This document shows, in pieces, positions 19,315 through 26,842 of a stretch of DNA of 64,000 nt. The notes below the pieces were generated by a model. It did no database searches. It had not been told where the DNA came from and worked only from the letters and a program-made list of their open reading frames with translations. A program made the position numbers and the translations under genes. Where the stretch lies: contig JAJDDF010000005.1 in the NCBI GenBank assembly GCA_029260455.1, positions 124,001 to 188,000 of the forward strand, written 5' to 3'. Within the stretch, counting starts at the first letter, position 1. Every line of letters starts with the position of its first letter. The stretch is from Phycisphaerales bacterium. GTDB taxonomy: Bacteria > Planctomycetota > Phycisphaerae > Phycisphaerales > UBA1924.

Positions 19315-19581
19315 CTCCGGCTCTCCAAGGGCGATGATTCGCTCATCTGGGCCACACCTGTCCAATTGCACCCATACTATCGGTCCCACAACACGGGAAA
19401 GCCACTGCGACTTTCACTCTATCTTGACACGGATAACTCAATATGGGCCCGAAAAAGTAAGGGTCTGCTTCACTTTTCAGGTTTTCTGTGCATGTATCTG
19501 GAGAAGCAGGGGGCTTTTCCTGATCGTTCTCCCAGGAAGTGGGAAGTCAATCTATGGCATGATGGCGCATGAGGTGCATCG

Positions 19582-21150
19582 ATGAGTGGGCGCAAGTCAT
19601 GTCCGTTGGTGTTTTTGCTGCCGCAGGGTCTGACGGTGACCGGTATTATTACGTGGGCGGTGTCAGTCGTGCGCGCGATGCGCGAGTGCGGTTTGAATGC
19701 CACGGCGGTGGTGCATGGGGGGGTGCGCGGCCACGCCGAGCTTGCAATTGATGAGCCGGGCATCATTCATCTTGATCTGCCGCGTGCAGAAACAATTACT
19801 GATGAGCATGCAGTGGGCAACTGGGCCGCGGCATATCGTGAGCTATTCGAATCAATTTCTGCACAGGCAGGGGAACCGGTTGCTGTGATTCCGACACGGC
19901 ATGATGCGTGCTTTGCAGCAGTGGCGGCAATCGTGCGCGAATCACCAGCGTTGGTGCGTCCCATTCTCTGGCAGCAAGTTGATTCGCGCTATGAAGACGC
20001 ACTCGCGGTTCATTTCGAACCGATGGCTGCGGCGCTTGTGGGTGCGAGTGCCTTTCTTGGACGCAGACTTGAAGGCAGGTTCCCACATCGCAAGGATGAT
20101 GTACAGACTATTGTGAACGCGGTGAGCGTATTGAAAGAGGCGCCGCATCGCATGTCGACCACGGGGCGCGCTGTGCGGTTGCTGTATGCCGGGCGACTTG
20201 AACATGAACAGAAGCGCATTGGTGCATTGATTGCGATGTCGGATGTACTGACGAAGCGCAAGATCGAGCACGAACTGCGAATTGCAGGCGATGGACCGGC
20301 ACTTGCGGAACTGCGAGATGCAAGTGAGAAGCGAGGTTCGATCCAGTTGCTCGGTGCGTTGAATGCGAGTGCGGTTGGTGATGAATTGAATTGCGCCGAT
20401 GCGTTGGTCTTACCTTCGCGCGCCGAAGGGCTGAGTTTTTCAGTGCTTGAGGCCATGGCGCACGGGTGCGCAGTGGTGCTAACGCGCACCAATTCGGGTA
20501 GTGATGAAGCAATTGGACATGCAGTGAGCGGATGGATTGTCGATGCGCCGGACGATGAAACCGAAGTGGGGGAGGCAATGGCGCAGGGCGTCGAAGCCGC
20601 ACTTGCGCACGGGATGGGTCAGCTTGGCATCGCAGCGCATGCACGCGTGCGTGAAATATTTTCACTTGCTGTGCATATCGAAGCGATCACATCGTTGTGC
20701 AAGCGACTTGCTGCAACACCAGAGCGCATTTGGCCCATCGATCGACCGCTACTTGCCAGAGCGGGCCATCCCGGCGAAAGCGCAATGGCTCAGCACATAG
20801 CACACATTCTTTCCCGTAACCCGTCACACCGGTTCGTTATTCACGGCGCTGGCGCGCACACATGTCGATATTCCAACATCTTGTCCGAGCACGCGGCAAA
20901 CATCCTGGCACTTTCAGATGATGACCGTTCGCGGTGGGGTGAGACATTGTTGGGTTGGCGTATCATCGAGCCGCAGAGCGCCGCATCACTTGGCGCAACG
21001 GATGTCTTGATTTCAAGTGATTTACACGAACAGGCAATCTGGGACCGTCGGGTGATCTATGAGCAGCAGGGGCTGCGCGTGCACCGGCTATATGCAGGGG
21101 CTGATGCGGATTGTATGAGCAGGCCATTGCTCGTTAGTGAGGGTGAATAG
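19582..21150 (+). CDS. GT4-type glycosyltransferase with C-terminal Rossmann-like domain
   Basis: ATG 19582 follows GAGG by 7 bases. The 522-residue protein has an N-terminal Rossmann-like acceptor domain (about 8-190) and a GT4/Glycos_transf_1 donor domain (about 196-370): VRLLYAGRLEHEQKRI, LRIAGDGPALAELR, and the E-x7-E motif with E282 and E290 in SRAEGLSFSVLEAMAHG. A retaining sugar transfer from a nucleotide-sugar is expected. After it (about 417-505) comes a second Rossmann-like unit, FVIHGAGAHTCRY ... ILALSDDD ... TDVLISSD ... IYEQQGLRVHRLY. This resembles PglD-type N-terminal domains and the tail of the convergent methyltransferase. Its end overlaps that gene by 94 bases. It is probably involved in surface-polysaccharide or glycoprotein assembly. 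Confidence 0.82.
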   Translation: MSGRKSCPLVFLLPQGLTVTGIITWAVSVVRAMRECGLNATAVVHGGVRGHAELAIDEPGIIHLDLPRAETITDEHAVGNWAAAYRELFESISAQAGEPVAVIPTRHDACFAAVAAIVRESPALVRPILWQQVDSRYEDALAVHFEPMAAALVGASAFLGRRLEGRFPHRKDDVQTIVNAVSVLKEAPHRMSTTGRAVRLLYAGRLEHEQKRIGALIAMSDVLTKRKIEHELRIAGDGPALAELRDASEKRGSIQLLGALNASAVGDELNCADALVLPSRAEGLSFSVLEAMAHGCAVVLTRTNSGSDEAIGHAVSGWIVDAPDDETEVGEAMAQGVEAALAHGMGQLGIAAHARVREIFSLAVHIEAITSLCKRLAATPERIWPIDRPLLARAGHPGESAMAQHIAHILSRNPSHRFVIHGAGAHTCRYSNILSEHAANILALSDDDRSRWGETLLGWRIIEPQSAASLGATDVLISSDLHEQAIWDRRVIYEQQGLRVHRLYAGADADCMSRPLLVSEGE

Positions 21151-22451
21151 ACTGGAAGAACAGGTATATTGCGACTTTCAAAAACAGCGCGTGCTCGATT
21201 GAAGAGTGTTTCTTCGACCTGCGTTGAACAGATGATGATTGCATCTACCTGCTCATGGAAATCCTCGGTATGGCACACTTGTATGCCGGGCAATTCAGCT
21301 GGAACATCATCGAGCACAGCGACAAGTTCAAGACATTTCCCGGGCCAACCAGTATCTAGCAGCCACCTTGCGTGCTTGCCACCGCCCATGAGCGCAACGC
21401 GATGGTAGCCATCTGCCTTACAGCGCAGCGCAAGTTGATGCCAGAGCGCAGCGCGAATCTGATCTTCAGTCGTTGTCGTTTGCGATTCAGACCACTTGCG
21501 AAGCAGTGCTGAGGCGTGCTCAGCTTCGGGCAGCGGCGACAGGGCGGCGTAGCTGTCCAAGACCTGCGCCAGGTATTGCGCATTGGGCAGGAATGAGAAA
21601 GAGTCTATTTCAGATGTGCACGCAAAATCTATTGCGCGCTGACAGGCACGGGTGACCGCCTGCCATTGCTTCGCGCGAAGCAGGTGCATTGCACGGTGCA
21701 ATTCCATGTGCGCTTCGAGTGATGAAAAACCCTCATCATTCAGCCATTGAATCGTGGCATCCCACGCGGATTCAATTGCAGCAGGGTCGAGCGATTCGGT
21801 GTGCAGCGCTTTGGAACGCACGGCATCGAGTGTGAGCGGCCTGGTGCAACGAAAGGTGACGGTCCAGCCGGGGATATCATGCGTGGGCACAAAGTGGTTT
21901 CGCAGGGCATGCATGTGGAGGGGAAGCCATGTGGAAAATGGATGCTTGAAATCCTGTTGAATGACTTGTCCGCCGATTGCAACATGGGGAAAGAAGATGT
22001 CTGCAATGCTGCGATGCACACCCTCGGACTTGGCAAGGTCTACAAACAGGAGAGAAATTGGCTCCTGTTCTGGATAGATTTTCGATGCTTCAGATAGCGG
22101 TGCATCTTCGGGCATGTATCCTTCGCGAATGATCATGCGGGAAAGCAGGTTGTGCTGAAACAAATCGTAAAGCGCACGAAAAGATTCACCCTCGCGGACA
22201 GGCATGGGGTAGAGATAGAACATGTCTGGCGTAGTGAGGAATGCGTCATAGACAAGCAGAGGGCGATCAGCAGAGATATGGTCATCTGCACCTGCGCACA
22301 GGCATTGCGAAGAAGCGCCGAGAAAAGTTCCAAGTTCGATGATGCGCCCATTTGGGAATGCTTTGGCGGCAGTAGAGGCACATTCACGAATGTGCGCACG
22401 CTCGGGCATCGACAACATAGCAGGGGCGCAGGCGAATGTGGGGCTACTCAT
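21057..22451 (-). CDS. TylF/CmcI-like methyltransferase with C-terminal Rossmann-like domain
   Basis: ATG 22451 has AAGGAAC 8 bases upstream; the frame is open to 22622, but that reaches into the divergent gene. Residues about 20-205 form a class I SAM-dependent methyltransferase of the macrocin-O-methyltransferase/Methyltransf_24 kind: motif I IIELGTFLGASS (37-48), then LLFVDLAKSEGVHRSIAD and GGQVIQQDF. A helical middle (about 225-345) has no known match. Residues about 350-435 are a Rossmann-like unit, HRVALMGGGKHARWLL ... ELVAVLDDVP ... DAIIICST ... FESRNIPVLPVY, homologous in pattern to the tail of the GT4 gene it meets. The last 25 residues lie in the overlap and look like read-through past an old stop. 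Likely a sugar O-methyltransferase. Confidence 0.72.
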   Translation of the reverse strand: MSSPTFACAPAMLSMPERAHIRECASTAAKAFPNGRIIELGTFLGASSQCLCAGADDHISADRPLLVYDAFLTTPDMFYLYPMPVREGESFRALYDLFQHNLLSRMIIREGYMPEDAPLSEASKIYPEQEPISLLFVDLAKSEGVHRSIADIFFPHVAIGGQVIQQDFKHPFSTWLPLHMHALRNHFVPTHDIPGWTVTFRCTRPLTLDAVRSKALHTESLDPAAIESAWDATIQWLNDEGFSSLEAHMELHRAMHLLRAKQWQAVTRACQRAIDFACTSEIDSFSFLPNAQYLAQVLDSYAALSPLPEAEHASALLRKWSESQTTTTEDQIRAALWHQLALRCKADGYHRVALMGGGKHARWLLDTGWPGKCLELVAVLDDVPAELPGIQVCHTEDFHEQVDAIIICSTQVEETLFNRARAVFESRNIPVLPVYSPSLTSNGLLIQSASAPAYSRCTRSPCCS

Positions 22452-22564
22452 ATAAGATGTTCCTTGGGGTGCCGTCACGTGTCGTATCGCGACCTCCCGA
22501 TCAATTTTCGCTGGTACACAATTATCCCTGTCATCGGGCAGGTCCACAAGCGGAGTGCAAACTA

Positions 22565-23446
22565 TTGATTGATGCGATGGTGCAACGTTGTCTGGAACAC
22601 CTTGTGCCCATCCACAGTGCACTCGGGCTTGACCCCGATGAAGCGAGCATTGTCCGGCTCATCGGCGTGTGGGATCGCAAGCCAGAGTGGGTGACAGAGG
22701 GGTATATGCCTGTGCTCGATGCGATTGTCGTGCATGAGGTCGCCCGCGCGACACAGACGAAGACCGTGATCGAGATTGGTACCGCCTCGGGCGTTTCGGT
22801 CTGTGCTGCCGTTTTGGGTCTTGATGCAGTCGGTGTGCTTCATGAGCGTGCAATTCATACATACGATTGCAGTGAGCAGTGTTACTTCGATGAACGCCGG
22901 GCCGTGGGGAGTGCAGCCGCTGAGATGCTGCCCGATCTTGCGCATCGGGTCACTGTGCATCGCAGCGAATCCACGATGGATGCGTCGCGTCAACATGCAC
23001 CGGGAACGGTTGGTATGGCGATCATTGATGGTGACCACCGCCACCCCATGCCTATGATCGATATGGCTTTGTTGAGTTGCGTGCTCGCACCTGGAGCATG
23101 GGTCGTCTTGCACGATATTTGCTTGTCTCAATTTGAATTTCCGCACCCTGATGGTGGTGAGCCAGTGCGCTATCTGCACACGGGTGCGGAGAAACTTTTC
23201 GAAGCATGGTCCTGGGAGAAAGCAAAGCCTGCGCCGGGCGACTATGTCAACATCGGCATCGTTCGCGTTCCCGATGAAGGGCTGACACCCCAACGAATCG
23301 AATCTATGTTGAGTGCTGTTCCACTGGATGATGGCATCACCCCAAAGCACGCCATGTGGTGGATGGAGCAGGCGGGGCTCAATCAGCGCATGCCGACAGA
23401 CGCAAACAGATCGAGCGCAGCATCAACGGCCTGTTCGAAGGATTGA
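22565..23446 (+). CDS. TylF/Methyltransf_24-like methyltransferase
   Basis: Two starts compete. TTG 22565 is 9 bases after GGAG; ATG 22577 lacks a well-spaced signal. I list the first. The roughly 290-residue product carries TVIEIGTASGVSVCAAV (SAM-binding motif I), AHRVTVHRSEST, then GMAIIDGDHRHPMPMIDMALL and LAPGAWVVLHDI. This is the same layout as the other two methyltransferases of the locus, and the three look like paralogues. It is divergent from the fusion methyltransferase with 113 bases between starts, and it overlaps the convergent GT2 gene by 64 bases. Sugar or lipid-linked glycan O-methylation is the likely role, by context only. Confidence 0.72.
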   Translation: MIDAMVQRCLEHLVPIHSALGLDPDEASIVRLIGVWDRKPEWVTEGYMPVLDAIVVHEVARATQTKTVIEIGTASGVSVCAAVLGLDAVGVLHERAIHTYDCSEQCYFDERRAVGSAAAEMLPDLAHRVTVHRSESTMDASRQHAPGTVGMAIIDGDHRHPMPMIDMALLSCVLAPGAWVVLHDICLSQFEFPHPDGGEPVRYLHTGAEKLFEAWSWEKAKPAPGDYVNIGIVRVPDEGLTPQRIESMLSAVPLDDGITPKHAMWWMEQAGLNQRMPTDANRSSAASTACSKD

Positions 23447-24381
23447 TTGTTTTCCGCTGCGTGCCACCCAAGAGAGCGTGCCGCATCGCGCCACAGACGG
23501 CATTGTTCATATATCTCATTGATTTCCATATCATTGCCCGGTTGATCCGCAAAGCTAGCGAATGCTGCGAACGATGACACGGCATCGGCAAGGGCCTGTT
23601 CATCAAGCCTTGCAAAACCGGGGCAGTTGGCGGCTCCAAATGTTGCCGTGTAACACGCGGGTGCGATGGCTCGCAGCGCGTGCGCCTGATGGCCCAATAG
23701 CACTTCGCGGCGCAGCAGAGACAGTGCGGTGTACGCAGGGCGATGGTGATGGTGTACCAGAGCGCCCGGGAGATATCGCACGGGCACGTCGTTTTCAGAT
23801 GTCACTCGAAACGCCCATTCAAGATCATCAAACATCGGATAGCAAAGGCGTTCATCAAAGGGCGTAACGAGATTCGTTGGCAGAGACACGTTGAGTGTCC
23901 ACGCGTGTCGAAACCTCCAGTCGCGCTCAGGTTCTGCACCACCCATTTGATCGTAAAAAAAGACAAGCGATGTCTCTGAGACAAGGCGATCGATAATTTG
24001 CCGCAGTTGATTTTCAAAAACCCATGACGCTGCGCCGAGGATCATGCACGGCTGATCTGTGCGGACATGTGCTGAAACATGCTGGGCGATGCACTCGGGA
24101 TCAGGTACAACATCGTCATTCAGGAAAAGAATGAAGTCGCTCTCAACATGCGGCAGAGCGCGATTTCGAGTGGCTGCGGGCCCGGCGTTTGGACCTCGGA
24201 CGATGATAGGTTCCACACCCGATGCGTCGAGTGCAGTGCAATCCGGGGCTGGTGCCTGCTCATCATCAATGGAAATGATGACCTGGGCCGGTGTGATGGT
24301 CTGTTTCGCGAGCGCCGAGATTGCATCGCGCAGCACAGGCGAATCGCCATGACGGCTCGGAATGATCACACCTACACGCAC
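23383..24381 (-). CDS. Family 2 glycosyltransferase
   Basis: The 332-residue protein starts MRVGVIIPSRHGDSPVLRDA, the usual GT2 front. It continues with LAKQTITPAQVIISIDD, the GPNAGPAATRNRAL segment, and the metal-binding DxD equivalent FILFLNDDVVPDP (about residues 84-96). A YLPGALVHHHHRPAYT segment follows further on, as in rhamnosyl- and other GT-A transferases. It is a soluble inverting transferase with no membrane helices, so it probably acts at the cytoplasmic face on a lipid-linked or protein acceptor. Its last 64 bases overlap the convergent methyltransferase gene. It belongs to the glycan locus running from 19.6 to 25.2 kb. Confidence 0.85.
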   Translation of the reverse strand: MRVGVIIPSRHGDSPVLRDAISALAKQTITPAQVIISIDDEQAPAPDCTALDASGVEPIIVRGPNAGPAATRNRALPHVESDFILFLNDDVVPDPECIAQHVSAHVRTDQPCMILGAASWVFENQLRQIIDRLVSETSLVFFYDQMGGAEPERDWRFRHAWTLNVSLPTNLVTPFDERLCYPMFDDLEWAFRVTSENDVPVRYLPGALVHHHHRPAYTALSLLRREVLLGHQAHALRAIAPACYTATFGAANCPGFARLDEQALADAVSSFAAFASFADQPGNDMEINEIYEQCRLWRDAARSLGWHAAENNQSFEQAVDAALDLFASVGMR

Positions 24382-24452
24382 AAGACTAATGATAGGTTCA
24401 TTCCTGCACTGCGTTCATTCGGATCGACGCCGATGGCCGATAGAGGTAGAAG

Positions 24453-25178
24453 ATGCTGGTTGATCGCTTGACCCAGACATGCGAAGGGGACACGACTCAG
24501 GTCGTTGAGGTTTTGTCTATGGAATTGCAACACGGCATCATCGCTGAAAATGACGCTGCAAACAGTGCGTGTGTGATCTCTGATTGGCGTTCGTGCATTG
24601 CCGACATCCCCGGGTGGCTGAAGGATGAAGAAGCGGCGCTGCTGTACGAATCGGCGCAAGCGCTGAGCGATCATGGGCGCATCGTAGAGATCGGTTCATT
24701 TCTTGGACGCTCGACCGTGTGTCTTGCGTGCGGCCTTGAAAAGGCTTCACGCCCGGCACGCGAAACCGTACTCGCGATTGATCCACATGTTCATCCGCCG
24801 ACGGTGCATCCACAGTATGAACCGATTCAGGGACGAACCACTGAGGCAGACGCTGCGAACCCGCGCGGCGTCTTTGAAGCGAACCTTGTTCGAGCTGAAC
24901 TTCAACACCGTGTTGAAATCATGCAAGCATATTCTGTTGATGCGGCAAAGCGAATCGACCAACCCTGCGGCCTCATCTTCATTGATGGTGATCACAGTTA
25001 TAAATCTGCATCAGGTGACCTTGCCGCATTCGGGAAACACCTGCACCCAAAGGGGCGCATTTTCATGCACGATTACAAGAGTTGGGATGGCGTCACACAG
25101 GCAGTCGATGAGGCGGTCAGCCGCGACGAATGGACAATTGAACGCGTAGTGCAATCAATTGCGGTGTTGCGGCGCTGA
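24453..25178 (+). CDS. Methyltransf_24-type class I methyltransferase
   Basis: ATG 24453 follows an AGAGG sequence by a few bases. The 241-residue product has an N-terminal helical lead, then IVEIGSFLGRSTVCLACGL (motif I, about residues 77-95), ETVLAIDPH, a HRVEIMQAYS acidic-loop strand, GLIFIDGDHSYKSASGDLAAF and PKGRIFMHDYKSWDGV. The IDGDHxY and HDY motifs are typical of the Methyltransf_24 branch found in polysaccharide and macrolide-sugar clusters. It is divergent from the GT2 gene with about 70 bases between and convergent with upp, the two stops being 4 bases apart. It is the third methyltransferase of the locus. The acceptor is unknown. Confidence 0.8.
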   Translation: MLVDRLTQTCEGDTTQVVEVLSMELQHGIIAENDAANSACVISDWRSCIADIPGWLKDEEAALLYESAQALSDHGRIVEIGSFLGRSTVCLACGLEKASRPARETVLAIDPHVHPPTVHPQYEPIQGRTTEADAANPRGVFEANLVRAELQHRVEIMQAYSVDAAKRIDQPCGLIFIDGDHSYKSASGDLAAFGKHLHPKGRIFMHDYKSWDGVTQAVDEAVSRDEWTIERVVQSIAVLRR

Positions 25179-25182
25179 CTTC

Positions 25183-25830
25183 TCAGTGCGTGCCGAAGAG
25201 GCGATCGCCCGCATCGCCAAGGCCCGGCAGGATGTAGCCGCGTTCGTCGAGTTCGCGATCGAGTGCCGCGGTGTAGACAGGCATGGTCGGGTGCGCTTTG
25301 GCCATGCGCTGCACGCCTTCGGGCGAAGCAACCAGACAGATCATGCGCAGGTCTTTCGCGCCGGCATCGCGCAACATAGTCGCCGCGGCAACAGCAGAGC
25401 CGCCCGTGGCGAGCATCGGATCAATCAGAATGACGGGCCCGGCGCCGAGATCGGGCGGCAGCTTGTTGAGATAGGCGCGCGGCTCAAGCGTGGCCTCATC
25501 GCGCGCCATCCCGAGGTGGCCGACGCGGGCCTCGGGCATGAGTTCGAGCACGCCTTCGGTCATGCCAATCCCCGCGCGCAGGATCGGCACAACTGTGATG
25601 CGCTGCGACAGATGATCGCCGTCGAAGGGTTCGAGCGGCGTCTGGACTGTGATTGAATCAGTCGTGAATGACCGCGTGACTTCATAGACCATGAGCCCCG
25701 CGATCTGGGACATGAGCGCCCGAAACGCGCGATGCCCGGTCTCGCGATCGCGGAGCGCGGTGACCTTGGCGCGAATGAGCGGGTGATCAAAGACGACGAG
25801 GCTTGGGTGCTGCGAGTTCTGCGTGGGCAT
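25183..25830 (-). CDS. upp: Uracil phosphoribosyltransferase
   Basis: The 215-residue protein matches Upp. It has HPLIRAKVTALRDRETG at the front, VVPILRAGIGMTEGVLELMPEA, the PRPP-binding loop GPVILIDPMLATGGSAVAA (about residues 125-143), and the uracil-binding C-terminus YILPGLGDAGDRLFGT. It salvages uracil to UMP with PRPP in the cytoplasm, complementing the de novo pyr genes at 44-52 kb. It lies 21 bases after the restriction endonuclease gene on the same strand, so it may be transcribed from the restriction-modification promoter as well as its own. Confidence 0.96.
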   Translation of the reverse strand: MPTQNSQHPSLVVFDHPLIRAKVTALRDRETGHRAFRALMSQIAGLMVYEVTRSFTTDSITVQTPLEPFDGDHLSQRITVVPILRAGIGMTEGVLELMPEARVGHLGMARDEATLEPRAYLNKLPPDLGAGPVILIDPMLATGGSAVAAATMLRDAGAKDLRMICLVASPEGVQRMAKAHPTMPVYTAALDRELDERGYILPGLGDAGDRLFGTH

Positions 25831-25851
25831 GGGGAGATGGTAGTGGGGAAC

Positions 25852-26829
25852 CTATTCTTCTTCCAACACGTCGCAGAAGTGGCGCGCGAGGAAGAACAGC
25901 CAAGGTATCTGGGTGCGTTGGAGAATGGCAACGTTGAAGTTTGCGGGGACCATAGCAGTAGAGACGATCTGCGCGAGATCAGAGATCGCGTACATCTGGT
26001 TCGCGGGATCGGCTTCGCCCGGTCTCACACATGCGCGAATCATCGCAGCGCATAGCTCAGTTAGGCATCGCTCGCCGCCAAGGTAGGTCCACCAGTCAGA
26101 ACCGATTCGCACGGTCACTTTGACATCGATGCCATTCTGCGAAAAGGCACAATCCCATCGCCCGTCAGGGGCGACTGTCATTGTTCCGCTTGGCATCTTC
26201 TCAGAGATTTTGCGAAGGATATGCCAGTCCTTCTTGTTCGAGAGACATGGAGTTCCGTAGAGCACTCCGTATGTGAAGTCAATCTTGCGAACATGGGCCT
26301 CCTCTGCCCAAGCACCGTGGTGGTCGATTATGGATTTGGCGAAGTTCTCGGTCATTGTATCGTTCAGACAACGCGGCCCGCTTTTGAGCGTTACCACGCG
26401 GAGCGTGTCCCCGTCGAGCCTCTTTCCATCCAACGTGGAGTTTGCCGAGTGCATCTCGCTCGGGACCGCCTCCCACCCGTAAGCGGAAAGAGTTACCTCT
26501 TCGACCATCCGCCCTGCCGACGTTTCGATTGAAGAGAACTGTTTCCCAGGGAGGATGTCAATCTCGAGTTGGCTAACACGGCTGAATCCTTTGTTCATGC
26601 AATGGATCATCAGCACGAATGGGTTTGTAGTGAATTTCTTGAACTTGGCATCCCTTGCGGGTAGAGATTCGACGTGCGTTTGGATGCGCTGCAGAAATTT
26701 GTTTTCAAGCGAGAGTACCCGCGCGTTGGATGAAGCGTCGGCATCTACTGCGACCAGCGCCTCTAACAGTTTCGATTTATTGAATGCCTGTTTGGGCGGT
26801 CGTGGTAGACCCGGATTCCATCGCGCCAT
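25852..26829 (-). CDS. Type II restriction endonuclease, EcoO109I/PmeII-like
   Basis: The gene lies 13 bases downstream of a cytosine-5 methyltransferase, in the standard arrangement of a type II restriction-modification pair. The 325-residue protein shows a pattern I associate with EcoO109I-like enzymes: FTTNPFVLMIHCMN near residue 65, then LRVVTLKSGPRCLNDTMTENFAKSI and FTYGVLYGTPCLSNKKDWHILRKI. The TLKSG strand is the best candidate for the lysine of the PD-(D/E)xK core, with the acidic partners in the preceding stretch; the acidic residue two before the lysine is replaced by T. If EcoO109I-like, the target would be GG-CC-centred, but that is speculation. The assignment rests mainly on context plus these motifs. 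Confidence 0.65.
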   Translation of the reverse strand: MARWNPGLPRPPKQAFNKSKLLEALVAVDADASSNARVLSLENKFLQRIQTHVESLPARDAKFKKFTTNPFVLMIHCMNKGFSRVSQLEIDILPGKQFSSIETSAGRMVEEVTLSAYGWEAVPSEMHSANSTLDGKRLDGDTLRVVTLKSGPRCLNDTMTENFAKSIIDHHGAWAEEAHVRKIDFTYGVLYGTPCLSNKKDWHILRKISEKMPSGTMTVAPDGRWDCAFSQNGIDVKVTVRIGSDWWTYLGGERCLTELCAAMIRACVRPGEADPANQMYAISDLAQIVSTAMVPANFNVAILQRTQIPWLFFLARHFCDVLEEE

Positions 26830-26842
26830 GTGAATTCCATTT

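Noticed and set aside
22562-23350. Minus-strand frame of 262 codons
   Set aside because: Antisense to the methyltransferase with SAM-binding motifs; the plus-strand reading has real family signatures.
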